From positions 4,402,001 to 4,466,000 of the forward strand of contig OZ252297.1 in assembly GCA_965250275.1 (NCBI GenBank): a stretch of DNA of 64,000 nucleotides, written 5' to 3'. The translations under genes were made by a program, and so were the position numbers. Shown one piece after another: positions 1-8,430 of this stretch (positions within the stretch are counted from its first letter, which is position 1; each line of letters opens with the position of its first letter). Under the pieces are notes generated by a model. The model searched no databases, had not been told where the DNA came from, and worked only from the letters and a program-made list of their open reading frames with translations. Source of the stretch: G965250275 sp965250275. Lineage in GTDB: Bacteria > Pseudomonadota > Alphaproteobacteria > Rhodobacterales > Rhodobacteraceae.

Positions 1-1
1 A

Positions 2-406
2 ACCTTTGGCGACAGTACCGATGTTCAGTTGGGCGTCAGGCACCTCAGCGGCAGCACCGGCGATGTCAGCGATGACACGGGGATTGTCGCCAGCGTCAGC
101 CATGTCTTTGGCAACGGGCTGGGAGTGTTTGGCGAGGTTGCTTCGTTCGACGGCTATGAAGGCAGTGGCAACGATGCGACATATGTCACGCTCAACGCTG
201 TCTACGGAATTGGGCCGTGGTCGCTGTCGGCAACCCTCGCGCGGCGCGATGTCGATACTGTCGGAACAACCGATCTGGCGTCGATTGCAGCCGAGTATGA
301 GTTCGACAATGGAGTGATCCTTGGCGCAGCACTCGCGCAGATCGATGAGGCCGGCGTGAAGTCCGATGCTCTTGGCTTCAACATCATCATCCCGCTTGGG
401 GGGTGA
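2..406 (+). CDS. porin-like outer-membrane protein, C-terminal fragment
   Basis: The reading frame is open from the left edge of the window, so only the last 134 residues are visible. They consist of short stretches of alternating polar and hydrophobic residues separated by Gly/Asp/Ser turns (for example around GVFGEVASFDGYEG and WSLSATLARRD). This is the pattern of antiparallel beta-strands in a Gram-negative outer-membrane barrel. The chain ends in LGFNIIIPLGG rather than the classical terminal Phe, so the assignment to the alphaproteobacterial porin family is an inference from composition and strand pattern. The true start lies outside the window. No partner gene is visible on this side. 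Confidence 0.55.
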   Translation, partial: TFGDSTDVQLGVRHLSGSTGDVSDDTGIVASVSHVFGNGLGVFGEVASFDGYEGSGNDATYVTLNAVYGIGPWSLSATLARRDVDTVGTTDLASIAAEYEFDNGVILGAALAQIDEAGVKSDALGFNIIIPLGG

Positions 407-444
407 GACATATCTGGCATGAAATCCGGGAGCGTCGCGCTTGC

Positions 445-1131
445 TCAGTCTCTTTGCATTGAGTTTCGCAGGCGCGCCCACCCACCGGGCGACACAAAGA
501 ATGACAACCCGAAGCCGGTGCCAAAGCCTGCCAGATCGGCGACCCAGCTGTTGTCCGTCCCGAACAGCACTCCGAACACCAGTTGGATCCCCATCAGAAA
601 CGCAATCAGCGTGAAGGCGCGGGCCTGGTTGCCACCCACATTGGCCAGCGACCGCCACAACAGGTATGTGAATGCGCCGATCAACCCATATACGGGCGGA
701 AAGCCCCCGATAAGCCAGGTCGCGCCCGGCACTAAAACGGTGAAGGCGACCGCACCGCCGATTCCGGACAAAACGAAGATCAACAACAGGGCAGCCTGAC
801 CAAACACCTCGGCCACCATCTTGCCCATGGCCAGTAGGATCACGCCCACAAACAGAGCTTGCGTGAAACTGGCATGCACAAACGGGTACGTGACAAACCG
901 CATCAGCTGTTCGGGTGGCCAGCGCCCGGTCTCCCACATCCAGCCCAGTAGCTCGGCTGAAAACCCGTAACGCTGGATGGAGGCCAAACGCCACCCGACC
1001 GCATCGGCGCCACCAATCAGGCCTCGCGACCCAAGCACAAAGACGGCTTCAAGACCAACAATGAGCAGAAAGAGGGCCGCCACAACGGGAGGCAATGGAT
1101 TGACAGGGCTGACATTCGGATTGTCGTTCAC
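445..1131 (-). CDS. rhomboid-fold membrane protein, catalytically degenerate
   Basis: A 228-residue polytopic membrane protein with about six hydrophobic segments. It keeps the spacing of rhomboid intramembrane proteases. In active rhomboids the core reads GxSG followed by (I/V)(F/Y)GLxGA. Here residues 142-153 read GGFPPVYGLIGA, so the nucleophile Ser is replaced by Phe144. The partner His of the AHxxGF motif is Asp199 (VADLAGFGTG, 197-206). The first conserved loop (FVHASF, about 84-89) keeps one His, but the Asn of the oxyanion hole is also missing. The fold is therefore rhomboid, but proteolysis is unlikely. It is transcribed away from trpS, which starts 89 bp beyond its start codon. Confidence 0.8.
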   Translation of the reverse strand: MNDNPNVSPVNPLPPVVAALFLLIVGLEAVFVLGSRGLIGGADAVGWRLASIQRYGFSAELLGWMWETGRWPPEQLMRFVTYPFVHASFTQALFVGVILLAMGKMVAEVFGQAALLLIFVLSGIGGAVAFTVLVPGATWLIGGFPPVYGLIGAFTYLLWRSLANVGGNQARAFTLIAFLMGIQLVFGVLFGTDNSWVADLAGFGTGFGLSFFVSPGGWARLRNSMQRD

Positions 1132-1220
1132 CAGAGCTCTTGCCTCCTGTTGCGCTTCTTGACGCCGCTTGGGTGCATGGGTAAGCGAGCCGGGCAGGTT
1201 TTTCCAGTCAGGAGTGTCCG

Positions 1221-2249
1221 ATGTCCCAACCCGCCTTTGCGCCGCGCGTGTTTTCCGGCATTCAGCCGTCGGGCGGTCTGACGCTGGGGAACTACCTGGG
1301 CGCCATGAAACGGTTCGTGGACATGCAAAACACCGGAGACTTCCAGACGGTGTATTGCATGGTTGACCTTCACGCGATCACAACCTGGCAGTCCCCTGCG
1401 GACCTGTCGCGCAATACGCGGGAACTCTGCGCAGGTTTCATTGCGTCGGGCATTGATCCCGAGCAGTCCATTCTGATCAATCAATCGCAGGTCCCCGAAC
1501 ATGCGCAATTGGGCTGGGTGTTCAACTGCGTCGCCCGCATGGGGTGGATGAAGCGCATGACGCAGTTCAAGGACAAGGCTGGCAAGAACGCCGAGAATGC
1601 CTCTTTGGGCCTGTTTGGATACCCCGCCCTGATGGCGGCGGACATCCTGATCTATCATGCCACACATGTGCCGGTGGGCGAGGACCAGAAACAGCATCTG
1701 GAACTGACCCGGGACATCGCCGCGAAATTCAATCACGACTATGGTGTTGATTTCTTCCCGTTGACCGAACCTGTGATCGAAGGGGCTGCAACGCGGGTTA
1801 TGTCGCTGCGCGATGGCAGCAAGAAAATGTCGAAATCCGACCCTTCGGATATGAGCCGGATCAACATGACCGACGACGCCGACGCAATTGCGCAGAAGAT
1901 CCGCAAAGCCCGCACAGATCCGGACCCGCTGCCGGACACGTTGGAAGGGTTGGAAGGACGCCCCGAAGCCCGCAATCTGATCAATATCTACGCCGCGCTG
2001 GCCGACACCTCGCCCGAGCAAGTGATCGCCGATCACGCTGGCCAGCAGTTCGGAACGTTCAAGCCGTCACTCGCGGATCTGGCCGTGGCTAAGTTGTCGC
2101 CAATCTCGTCCGAGATGGCGCGGCTGATGGACGATCCGGCCGAAATTGACCGGATCTTGTCGCGCGGGGCCGAAAGGGCGCGCGAAATCACTGCGCCAAT
2201 ACTGCGACGTACTTACGATATCATTGGAATGGTTGGGCCGGTGGGCTGA
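1221..2249 (+). CDS. trpS: tryptophanyl-tRNA synthetase
   Basis: This enzyme charges tRNA-Trp with tryptophan in the cytosol. The 342-residue length is normal for bacterial TrpRS, a class Ic synthetase with a Rossmann core. The N-terminus carries FSGIQPSGGLTLGNYLGA (11-28), whose TLGN is the HIGH-like signature. The second ATP-binding signature is KMSKS at 202-206, followed by DPSD. The GYPALMAADILIY block and VGEDQKQHLELTRD are family-typical tryptophan- and adenylate-binding segments. The ATG is preceded by a purine-rich AGGAGTGTCCG. It is divergent from the rhomboid-like gene, so the 89-bp gap between them must hold both promoters. No leader peptide with Trp codons is evident. Confidence 0.97.
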   Translation: MSQPAFAPRVFSGIQPSGGLTLGNYLGAMKRFVDMQNTGDFQTVYCMVDLHAITTWQSPADLSRNTRELCAGFIASGIDPEQSILINQSQVPEHAQLGWVFNCVARMGWMKRMTQFKDKAGKNAENASLGLFGYPALMAADILIYHATHVPVGEDQKQHLELTRDIAAKFNHDYGVDFFPLTEPVIEGAATRVMSLRDGSKKMSKSDPSDMSRINMTDDADAIAQKIRKARTDPDPLPDTLEGLEGRPEARNLINIYAALADTSPEQVIADHAGQQFGTFKPSLADLAVAKLSPISSEMARLMDDPAEIDRILSRGAERAREITAPILRRTYDIIGMVGPVG

Positions 2250-2276
2250 CCCTGTTGCACCGGTCGTTCGAGCCAA

Positions 2277-2645
2277 TCAGCCGACGACGTTGTGCCCGCG
2301 CCCCCGCATGCAGTTCTTGACGATCTGCTGACGGTTATTGGTTTTGCCGACCTGATCCGAGAGAACGCCGCCCGCCGCACCCACCGCAGCAGCTTCGCCC
2401 ACATTCGAGTTGTCGAAGACGGCCGCCCAGAGCGCTGCCATCCCGGCACCAGCCACTGCCGAGGCCGCGGTGCCGCCATCCGCTTGGGGCTGCGATGCGG
2501 CAAGGCTCTGGCACGCGGCCAGATCACTTTGGTAGTTCGGCCCCTTCGGCCCATCGACGACAGGAGAGTAGTTGGCGCCGCTGTTGGCACAGGCAGCCAA
2601 AAGGCCCACAAGACCAAGGCTGGCGGCAAATGCACGGATGGACAT
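2277..2645 (-). CDS. small glycine-zipper-like lipoprotein
   Basis: A 122-residue protein with a classical lipobox, LVGLLAAC, whose Cys19 would be lipidated after signal peptidase II cleavage. The mature part has an Ala/Gly-rich segment (about 61-100, with AVGAAGGVLSDQVG) that resembles a glycine zipper, and a conserved-looking pair CQSL and CMRGRGH near the two ends. It is probably anchored to the inner leaflet of the outer membrane. No enzymatic function can be read from it. It converges with trpS, its stop codon lying about 27 bp beyond the trpS stop. Function unknown. Confidence 0.8.
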   Translation of the reverse strand: MSIRAFAASLGLVGLLAACANSGANYSPVVDGPKGPNYQSDLAACQSLAASQPQADGGTAASAVAGAGMAALWAAVFDNSNVGEAAAVGAAGGVLSDQVGKTNNRQQIVKNCMRGRGHNVVG

Positions 2646-2791
2646 GGGACTGCGATCCTTTACTGACTGACTCTTGAACGTCTTTCCGGCTGCTCTAACC
2701 GGTCAGAAGGGTTTCTGCAAACAGAGCGTGGCGGAACGTTTCGCTCGACGCTCATGGAGCAGTCTTTAAAAAAAGCTTCGGCAGGTCGCCT

Positions 2792-3400
2792 TCACGCGCT
2801 CACTGCACCGCGTGTTTTGTTGCGCTGTCCCCAATGCGTCAGATCAAGCTCATAGGTTGGCTGCAAGAACTCGACAAACACCTGTGGGTCGTCCGTTTCG
2901 ATGTTGAATTCCAGAAATCGGTCGCTTTCCGCAAAGTGAGCGCGCACCTCGGCGTGGTGGTCCTCAAACATGCGACGCCAGCCAGCGGTTGTGTCTTCGA
3001 CTGATAAATTGCCTGCGGACAGAACGCGTTTCATCAGCGACCCATCAAGGGAATGGTGTGCACCACGCGATTTCAACCAAGCGTCCACATTCCGCGTGTT
3101 GAGAACAAAGAACGCATCGGGATACGCCGCATGCAATTGTCGGAAGAACCTGCAACCTTCGACATAGAGCTGCGTATCGGCATAGCTCACATCAGAGAAG
3201 GCAACCGTGTCTTCATAGCCTTCGAACGGCCTGCGGCCCAGCGACAGGTTGTTCAGCAGGACATGCGCCATGAACCGTCCATCTGAGAACTTCCAATGGG
3301 CTGATGAAAGCCCGGACTGTTCGCACAAATGGTGAAAGGAGCTCGTGCCGCATTTGTTGGGCCCGATAAAGAATATCCGGTTTTTCGGAGGGAGTGCCAT
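2792..3400 (-). CDS. sulfotransferase-like protein
   Basis: A 202-residue protein beginning MALPPKNRIFFIGPNKCGTSSFHHL. The segment GPNKCGTSS is the 5'-phosphosulfate loop of PAPS-dependent sulfotransferases (a P-loop variant). A later block, NTRNVDAWLKSRG, resembles the 3'-phosphate-binding region (RNPxxxxxS). An upstream in-frame start at 3496 exists, but that extension is not family-like and would run into the region ahead of ilvE, so the internal ATG is preferred. The acceptor substrate is unknown; in marine alphaproteobacteria such genes often act on surface glycans. It is a single gene, divergent from ilvE. Confidence 0.7.
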   Translation of the reverse strand: MALPPKNRIFFIGPNKCGTSSFHHLCEQSGLSSAHWKFSDGRFMAHVLLNNLSLGRRPFEGYEDTVAFSDVSYADTQLYVEGCRFFRQLHAAYPDAFFVLNTRNVDAWLKSRGAHHSLDGSLMKRVLSAGNLSVEDTTAGWRRMFEDHHAEVRAHFAESDRFLEFNIETDDPQVFVEFLQPTYELDLTHWGQRNKTRGAVSA

Positions 3401-3559
3401 CGCTTGCCTGCCGCTGCGCTCAAGTTGATCTGAGGCTAGCGCACCTTGCTGTGGATTGCGAGCGATCCGAAATCCCGGTCCATAGAAACTGGACAAATCG
3501 GTTCTGGACCCTTGGGCCGCGCGACCCTAGGTTCGGCCTGTCGCACGGGAGGTTTTGAA

Positions 3560-4423
3560 ATGGCGGTCGGCACCAACATTCGAACATACTTCAATGGCAC
3601 GTGGCACGATCAAGATGTCGATATCATGAAAGCTGCGGATCACGGCTCGTGGCTGGGTACGACGGTGTTTGATGGCGCGCGCTTTTTTGAGGGGCTCTCA
3701 CCCGATCTGGAGGCGCACTGCGCACGTGTTAATCGTTCGGCTGAGGCGTTGATGCTGACGCCCACGGTAGACACCGAAACAATGGTCGAACTGGTCCGCG
3801 AGGGCCTCGCCCGGTACCCGGAGGGCACTTCGGTCTATATCCGGCCGATGTATTGGGGCATCCACGGAGACCCAACCGCGATCATCCCGCAAAGTGAAGA
3901 AACCGGTTTTGCGATTTGCCTGGAAGAAATCCCGATGGCGCCCCCAACAGCGGCCGCAACCCTGACGCAGACGCGATTCCGCAGGCCGGTTCTGGAAAGT
4001 TCGGTGGTCAATGCCAAGGCTGGCTGCCTTTACCCCAATAACGCGCGCATGTTGGCCGAAGCGCGGCAAAAAGGCTTTGGCAACGCGCTTGTGGCAGACG
4101 CCATGGGCAACGTGGCCGAAACCGCCACCGCCAATATCTTTATGGTCAAAGATGGTGAAGTCTTCACCCCGGTCCCCAATGGCACCTTTCTGGCGGGTAT
4201 CACCCGCGCCAGACATATCAGCAATCTGCGCGCGGACGGGCTGGCGGTTCATGAAAAGGTTCTGAGCTTTGACGATTTCCACGATGCGGACGAGGTGTTT
4301 ATGTCAGGCAACATGTCGAAGGTGACGCCGGTTACCGCCTTTGATGACACTCAGTATCAAGTGGGTCCGGTCACCCGCCGCGCCCGCGAACTGTATTGGG
4401 ATTGGGCCGCCTCCGAAGCCTGA
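3560..4423 (+). CDS. ilvE: branched-chain amino acid aminotransferase (class IV PLP enzyme)
   Basis: This enzyme is expected to interconvert branched-chain amino acids and 2-oxo acids using 2-oxoglutarate/glutamate. It has 287 residues, slightly shorter than the ~308 of E. coli IlvE. The PLP lysine is Lys153 in VNAKAGCLYPNN. Glu187 in NVAETATANIF is the residue that contacts the PLP ring nitrogen. LAGITR (211-216) and EVFMSGNMSKVTPV complete the fold-type IV pattern. The ATG at 3560 is supported by GGGAGG 7-12 bases upstream; earlier in-frame starts lack such a site. D-amino-acid transaminase or ADC lyase activity is less likely given the arginine-containing IRPMYWG segment, but substrate preference cannot be proven from sequence. 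Confidence 0.88.
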   Translation: MAVGTNIRTYFNGTWHDQDVDIMKAADHGSWLGTTVFDGARFFEGLSPDLEAHCARVNRSAEALMLTPTVDTETMVELVREGLARYPEGTSVYIRPMYWGIHGDPTAIIPQSEETGFAICLEEIPMAPPTAAATLTQTRFRRPVLESSVVNAKAGCLYPNNARMLAEARQKGFGNALVADAMGNVAETATANIFMVKDGEVFTPVPNGTFLAGITRARHISNLRADGLAVHEKVLSFDDFHDADEVFMSGNMSKVTPVTAFDDTQYQVGPVTRRARELYWDWAASEA

Positions 4424-4521
4424 CTCAGAACACTCACTGACTGTGCCGCGCGTTAATGATGCCCGGTATTGCACGGCCTACATGGTTAAGCCATGATCCA
4501 CACGACAGAAGGACGGCAAAC

Positions 4522-4977
4522 ATGCGCAAGTTTCTCGTGGTGCTGGATGACAGCCGCGAATGCCTGAATGCGATGCGTTTTGCGGCGATGCGCGCGGCTC
4601 ATACCGGAGGCGGCGTAAAAATATTGTCCATCATCCCTCCCGACGAGTTCAATCACTGGATTGGAGTCGGAGAAGTGATGCGCGAAGAAGCGCGCGAACG
4701 TATTCACGCGCATTTTGAAGTCTTTGCAAAATGGATGCGCGACCGCCGGGGGATCGACCCGGAGCTGGCCATCCGCGAAGGTGAAGCGGTGCCCGAAATA
4801 ATGGCCGAAATCAGCGAAGACCCCGAGATAGGCGTGCTCGTGCTTGGCGCAGGGACGGACAACAAGGGGCCCGGCCCCTTGGTCTCGCAGATGGCGCGAA
4901 GTTCGGGCAATCTACCCATCCCGGTCACCATCGTGCCCGGAGACTTGAGCGAAGAAAAACTGGAAGCTATCACCTGA
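4522..4977 (+). CDS. universal stress protein (UspA family)
   Basis: A 151-residue single-domain protein starting MRKFLVVLDDSRECLNAMRFA, the typical beta1-alpha1 opening of UspA folds with an acidic residue at the nucleotide pocket. The C-terminal strand reads VLVLGAGTDNKGPGPLVSQMA and ends in PVTIVPG. The ATP-binding GxxG-9x-GS pattern is only partly kept, so nucleotide binding is uncertain. The start at 4522 is chosen because AAGGACGG lies just upstream and the preceding in-frame extension is unlike the family. It is followed by a short UUCG-capped hairpin. Probably a stress-responsive regulator of unknown partner. Confidence 0.88.
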   Translation: MRKFLVVLDDSRECLNAMRFAAMRAAHTGGGVKILSIIPPDEFNHWIGVGEVMREEARERIHAHFEVFAKWMRDRRGIDPELAIREGEAVPEIMAEISEDPEIGVLVLGAGTDNKGPGPLVSQMARSSGNLPIPVTIVPGDLSEEKLEAIT

Positions 4978-4981
4978 TCCC

Positions 4982-4998
4982 ATTGGCTTCGCCAATTT
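4982..4998 (+). terminator. short UUCG-loop hairpin after the universal stress gene
   Basis: ATTGGC (4982-4987) and GCCAAT (4991-4996) form a perfect 6-bp stem around TTC, or a 5-bp stem capped by a UUCG-type tetraloop, followed by TTT. It starts five bases after the stop codon of the universal stress gene. The stem is short and the U-run minimal, so it may be a weak terminator or a 3'-end stabiliser. Confidence 0.4.
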
Positions 4999-5068
4999 AG
5001 AACAGTTCCAATCCTTGACTTGGCTCTGCGGCGATCGCATATCTGAGTGATCTTCTCAGGAGCGCGCC

Positions 5069-5632
5069 ATGTTCATCCAAACCGAATCAACTCCAAACCC
5101 TGCCACGCTGAAGTTTCTGCCGGGACAGGCGGTTCTGGAGGTTGGAACTGCGGATTTCCCATCGCGCGATACGGCTGAGAAGTCACCGTTGGCGCAACGG
5201 ATCTTTGCGGTGGATGGCGTCGAAGGCGTGTTTTTCGGAAACGACTTCGTCACTGTGACCAAGTCGGACTCGGTGGAGTGGGATCACCTGAAACCCGGAA
5301 TTCTGGGCGCTGTGATGGAGCATTTCCAGTCCGGACAACCCGTCATGGCAGATGGCCATCAGGCGGCTTCCGGCCATGCTGACCACGACGGCGAGGACGC
5401 CGAAGTTGTCGGCCAGATCAAAGAGCTTCTGGACAGTCGCGTACGGCCTGCTGTTGCTCAGGACGGCGGAGACATCACATTTCACGGCTTCGATCGCGGT
5501 GTGGTCTATCTGCACATGCAGGGGGCCTGCGCGGGTTGCCCGTCTTCGACCCTCACACTGAAGATGGGGATCGAGAACCTGCTGCGGCACTACATCCCTG
5601 AAGTCACCGAGGTGCGCCCGGTTGCCGTCTGA
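5069..5632 (+). CDS. NifU-family Fe-S cluster scaffold (Nfu type)
   Basis: This protein is expected to carry and deliver Fe-S clusters to apo-proteins in the cytosol. It has 187 residues in two parts: an Nfu N-terminal domain (about 1-88, opening MFIQTESTPNPATLKFLPG) and a C-terminal NifU domain (about 113-180) whose cluster ligands are Cys154 and Cys157 in GACAGCPSS. The linker around 96-112 is rich in His, Asp and Gly. AGGAG sits 10 bases ahead of the ATG. The last bases overlap the next gene, implying translational coupling. The architecture matches alphaproteobacterial and mitochondrial NFU1-like proteins rather than full NifU with a desulfurase-binding domain. Confidence 0.93.
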   Translation: MFIQTESTPNPATLKFLPGQAVLEVGTADFPSRDTAEKSPLAQRIFAVDGVEGVFFGNDFVTVTKSDSVEWDHLKPGILGAVMEHFQSGQPVMADGHQAASGHADHDGEDAEVVGQIKELLDSRVRPAVAQDGGDITFHGFDRGVVYLHMQGACAGCPSSTLTLKMGIENLLRHYIPEVTEVRPVAV

Positions 5633-6068
5633 GGCGACGTCCGGTTCGGGTCCTGTCACCGCGCGCTGTTACTGCGGAAAATCCATCCTGACGTTTTCGG
5701 GCGCGCCCGAAACCGTGGCGTACTGCCATTGCACAGATTGTCGCCGCTGGACCGGCGCGCCAGTCGCCGCATTTGCCGCATTCGACACGAATGCGCTTAC
5801 TGCGTCAGAGGCGCTTGGCGGAGCACGGTCCCATTCTGTCGACGTCCGCCGCTGGAACTGTGATGCCTGCGGATCACCCTTGGCGGCAGAGTTCGATTAC
5901 TTGCCCGGCCAACTCTATGTTCCGGTTGGGTTGCTGGACGACATCGAAGCATTTCCGCCGGAGCTGCACTGCCATAGCGGGAAACAGGTGGGGTGGCTCC
6001 ATATCGACGACATCCTGCCTCGTGAATCTGGGTCGGGCCGTGAGATGTTGTCGGACTCACACACTTGA
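5622..6068 (+). CDS. GFA/CENP-V family zinc-binding protein
   Basis: A 148-residue protein with the seven-cysteine zinc pattern of the glutathione-dependent formaldehyde-activating (GFA) fold: Cys16 and Cys18, then CHCTDC (Cys35, 37, 40), then CDAC (Cys80, Cys83). GFA-like proteins bind glutathione or other small thiols, but most members have no proven reaction. No ATG lies upstream of Cys16; the best start is the TTG at 5622 with GAGG 10 bases ahead. That start overlaps the NifU stop by 11 bases, suggesting coupled translation. The true start could differ by a few codons. Specific activity unknown. Confidence 0.82.
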   Translation: MPSEATSGSGPVTARCYCGKSILTFSGAPETVAYCHCTDCRRWTGAPVAAFAAFDTNALTASEALGGARSHSVDVRRWNCDACGSPLAAEFDYLPGQLYVPVGLLDDIEAFPPELHCHSGKQVGWLHIDDILPRESGSGREMLSDSHT

Positions 6069-6099
6069 AGCCAGACCACACGGCGCGTAGTCCAGTCTG

Positions 6100-6846
6100 A
6101 TGACGCAATCGGCCGCAACACACAAAGCATCGCTGATCGAGGGATCAGACGACGCCCCAACGATTCTGTCGTTTGATACCTCACGTCCCTACTGTTCCGC
6201 TGCCATACTCGCCGGAGATGATGTGCGCGCCAGTCGCACCGACCCCATGGCACGCGGCCAGGCCGAGCATCTGATGCCCATGATGGCTCAAATGCTTGCC
6301 GAACAGAACTTGGATTGGACCGATCTGGACCTGATTGCGGTTGGGGTTGGGCCAGGGAATTTCACTGGTATTCGCATCAGCGTCGCAGCCGCCCGTGGGC
6401 TTGCACTCGGGCTGAGCGTGCCCGCCATAGGTGTTTCAGCTTTCGAAGTGATGCGGGCGGTTGCGTCGGAACCGGATGTTTCGACGCAACTGATCAGCGT
6501 GCCGGGCCCCAAAGAATCCGTTTACGTTCAGAGTTTTAAAAATGGTGAACCAGCGCGTTCGCCCGCTCATCTGTCGATGACCGGGGAAGATGCCCCTATC
6601 CCATATCCCGTGGATAGCATCGTTGGGTGCCGCGCTGAGATGATCGCCCAGCTTTTTCAGTTCCCCAACGACGTCAACATCCGCACATATCCTGATCTCC
6701 CCGATGATCCCGCGCTGTCGATTGCAAGGATCGCTCTGTCCCGCTGGCGACGTGGAGACACGGACCCGCCACGACCGGCCCCCCTCTATGTTCGACCGGC
6801 AGACGCCGCGCCCGCGCGTGACAAACCGCCGGTTCTGCTGGATTGA
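6100..6846 (+). CDS. tsaB: tRNA threonylcarbamoyladenosine biosynthesis protein TsaB
   Basis: TsaB is the non-catalytic partner of TsaD in forming the t6A modification at position 37 of ANN-decoding tRNAs. The ASKHA-fold start ILSFDTSRPYCSAAIL lies at about 22-37, and LDLIAVGVGPGNFTGIRISVAAARGLALG is the family signature. The protein has 248 residues, with about 20 extra residues ahead of the usual ILSFDTS start, so the real start may be internal; no strong ribosome site marks the ATG at 6100. Its TGA overlaps the TTG start of rimI. tsaB-rimI is a common bacterial pairing. Confidence 0.93.
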   Translation: MTQSAATHKASLIEGSDDAPTILSFDTSRPYCSAAILAGDDVRASRTDPMARGQAEHLMPMMAQMLAEQNLDWTDLDLIAVGVGPGNFTGIRISVAAARGLALGLSVPAIGVSAFEVMRAVASEPDVSTQLISVPGPKESVYVQSFKNGEPARSPAHLSMTGEDAPIPYPVDSIVGCRAEMIAQLFQFPNDVNIRTYPDLPDDPALSIARIALSRWRRGDTDPPRPAPLYVRPADAAPARDKPPVLLD

Positions 6847-7259
6847 TTGCGCCCGAAGATATGGCTCGCATCCGGGCTGCGGCGGACCCGCGATCCCGCA
6901 ACTGGTCGCCGGATGAGTTCTCTGCTCTTTTGTTTGACGAGACCTGCTTCGCAGTTGGTGACGAACGTGCCTTCGCATTGGTGCGCGTTGTGCTGGACGA
7001 GGCAGAGTTGCTGACTTTGGCCACGCACCCCGATCACCAAAGACAGGGTCTCGCGCGCGGCTTGATGGAGGCATGGCACGAGCGGGCCCAAGATCGTGGT
7101 GCAGTGCGCGGTTTCCTTGAAGTGGCAGCTGACAACTTGCCGGCAACGCGGCTCTACGTGGCATGTGGCTACGACGTCATCGGTCTGCGGCTTGGCTACT
7201 ACGCGAGGCCAGATGGCCCGCCGGTGGATGCAGTGCTTATGGGTCGGACATTTCCGTAA
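6843..7259 (+). CDS. rimI: ribosomal-protein-alanine N-acetyltransferase-like (GNAT)
   Basis: A 138-residue GNAT-fold acetyltransferase. The acetyl-CoA pyrophosphate loop is visible as HPDHQRQGLARGLMEAW (R/QxxGxA pattern). The C-terminal block NLPATRLYVACGYDVIGLR, with the usual ALYxxxGF-like segment, is typical of RimI. The TTG start at 6843 overlaps the tsaB TGA; an internal ATG follows six codons later at 6861 and is an alternative. RimI acetylates the N-terminal Ala of ribosomal protein S18 in E. coli; the target here is assumed from the family and the tsaB context. There is a 161-bp gap before the next gene. Confidence 0.85.
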   Translation: MIAPEDMARIRAAADPRSRNWSPDEFSALLFDETCFAVGDERAFALVRVVLDEAELLTLATHPDHQRQGLARGLMEAWHERAQDRGAVRGFLEVAADNLPATRLYVACGYDVIGLRLGYYARPDGPPVDAVLMGRTFP

Positions 7260-7420
7260 ATTACCCACTGTCAGGCACACACAGCTAAACAAAAAGCGGT
7301 TGACCACCCGGCCCACCTGCGGCCTTACTTGACCGATAGAGGCTGGGTCACACCAGCTTGAAAGGGTGACGTCTGCACAGAAAGACCACCCCAATGATAA
7401 CCAAGTGGGAGTTACTTCGA

Positions 7421-8416
7421 ATGACCGTCATTCAAAAGCTAATGAGTGCAACCGCGGGCCTTGCGTTGACCGCCGGCGCCGCTCTGGCCGAACCCGCCCT
7501 GATTTTCGATCTGGGCGGCAAATTCGACAAATCCTTCAACGAAGCCGCTTTCAACGGCGCACAGCGCTGGGCTGACGAAACCGGCAACAGCTTCCGTGAG
7601 ATTGAGCTTCAGTCCGAAGCGCAACGCGAGCAAGCGCTGCGCCGGTTTGCCGAAGCCGGGGCAAATCCGATTGTCATGGCGGGCTTTGCCTTTGCGGATG
7701 CTCTGGGACAGGTGGCCGCTGATTATCCTGACACGTCTTTCGTGATCATCGACATGGTGGTCGATGCTCCGAACGTGCGTTCGGTCGTGTTTAACGAGCA
7801 TGAAGGCTCTTACCTCGTCGGAATGATGGCGGCCCAAGCTTCGGAGTCGGGGACCGTCGGATTTATCGGCGGGATGGATATCCCATTGATCCGCAAGTTT
7901 GCCTGTGGCTACGCGCAAGGGGTCAAGGCTGCGAACCCGGACGCAACGGTGATCGCCAACATGACCGGTACGACGCCGGCGGCCTGGAACGACCCGGTGA
8001 AGGGGTCTGAACTGACCAAAGCCCAGATCTCACAAGGCGCGGATGTGGTATACGCAGCTGCTGGCGGCACCGGTGTGGGTGTGCTGCAAACCGCTGCGGA
8101 CGAAGGCATTCTGTCGATCGGTGTCGACAGCAACCAAAACTACCTGCATCCGGGCAAAGTCCTGACATCCATGATGAAACGCGTCGACAATGCGGTGCAT
8201 CAGGCTTTCTCCGACGGTCCTGGCCTTGAAACCGGGTTCAACGTGATGGGCCTGGCGAACGGCGGCGTTGGCTATGCGCTGGACGAAAACAACGCGCCGC
8301 TTGTTTCGGACGAGATGAAGGCCTCTGTCGACGAAGCGTCGATGAAGATTGCTAGCGGCGAGTTGGTCGTACACGACTACATGTCCGACGACAGCTGCCC
8401 GGCGCTCAGCTTCTGA
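7421..8416 (+). CDS. BMP-family ABC transporter substrate-binding protein
   Basis: Periplasmic ligand-binding component of a BMP/PnrA-type importer, whose characterised members bind purine nucleosides. It has 331 residues. Residues 1-23 form a Sec signal peptide ending ALA before EPALIFD, without a lipobox, so it is a soluble periplasmic protein rather than a lipoprotein. The segment DLGGKFDKSFNEAAFNGAQ (30-48) is the family's ligand-loop signature. The ATG at 7421 follows GGGAG; an upstream ATG at 7394 would add nine residues unlike a signal peptide. It leads an operon with a SnoaL-like gene, one ATPase and two permeases. A strong hairpin lies just beyond its stop codon. Confidence 0.9.
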   Translation: MTVIQKLMSATAGLALTAGAALAEPALIFDLGGKFDKSFNEAAFNGAQRWADETGNSFREIELQSEAQREQALRRFAEAGANPIVMAGFAFADALGQVAADYPDTSFVIIDMVVDAPNVRSVVFNEHEGSYLVGMMAAQASESGTVGFIGGMDIPLIRKFACGYAQGVKAANPDATVIANMTGTTPAAWNDPVKGSELTKAQISQGADVVYAAAGGTGVGVLQTAADEGILSIGVDSNQNYLHPGKVLTSMMKRVDNAVHQAFSDGPGLETGFNVMGLANGGVGYALDENNAPLVSDEMKASVDEASMKIASGELVVHDYMSDDSCPALSF

Positions 8417-8430
8417 GACCATGACTCAGG

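Noticed and set aside
1128..2036. 302-residue open frame on the minus strand opposite trpS
   Set aside because: It is antisense to a clear trpS with all family motifs, and its composition (rich in Arg, His and Gln without motifs) is that of a shadow frame.
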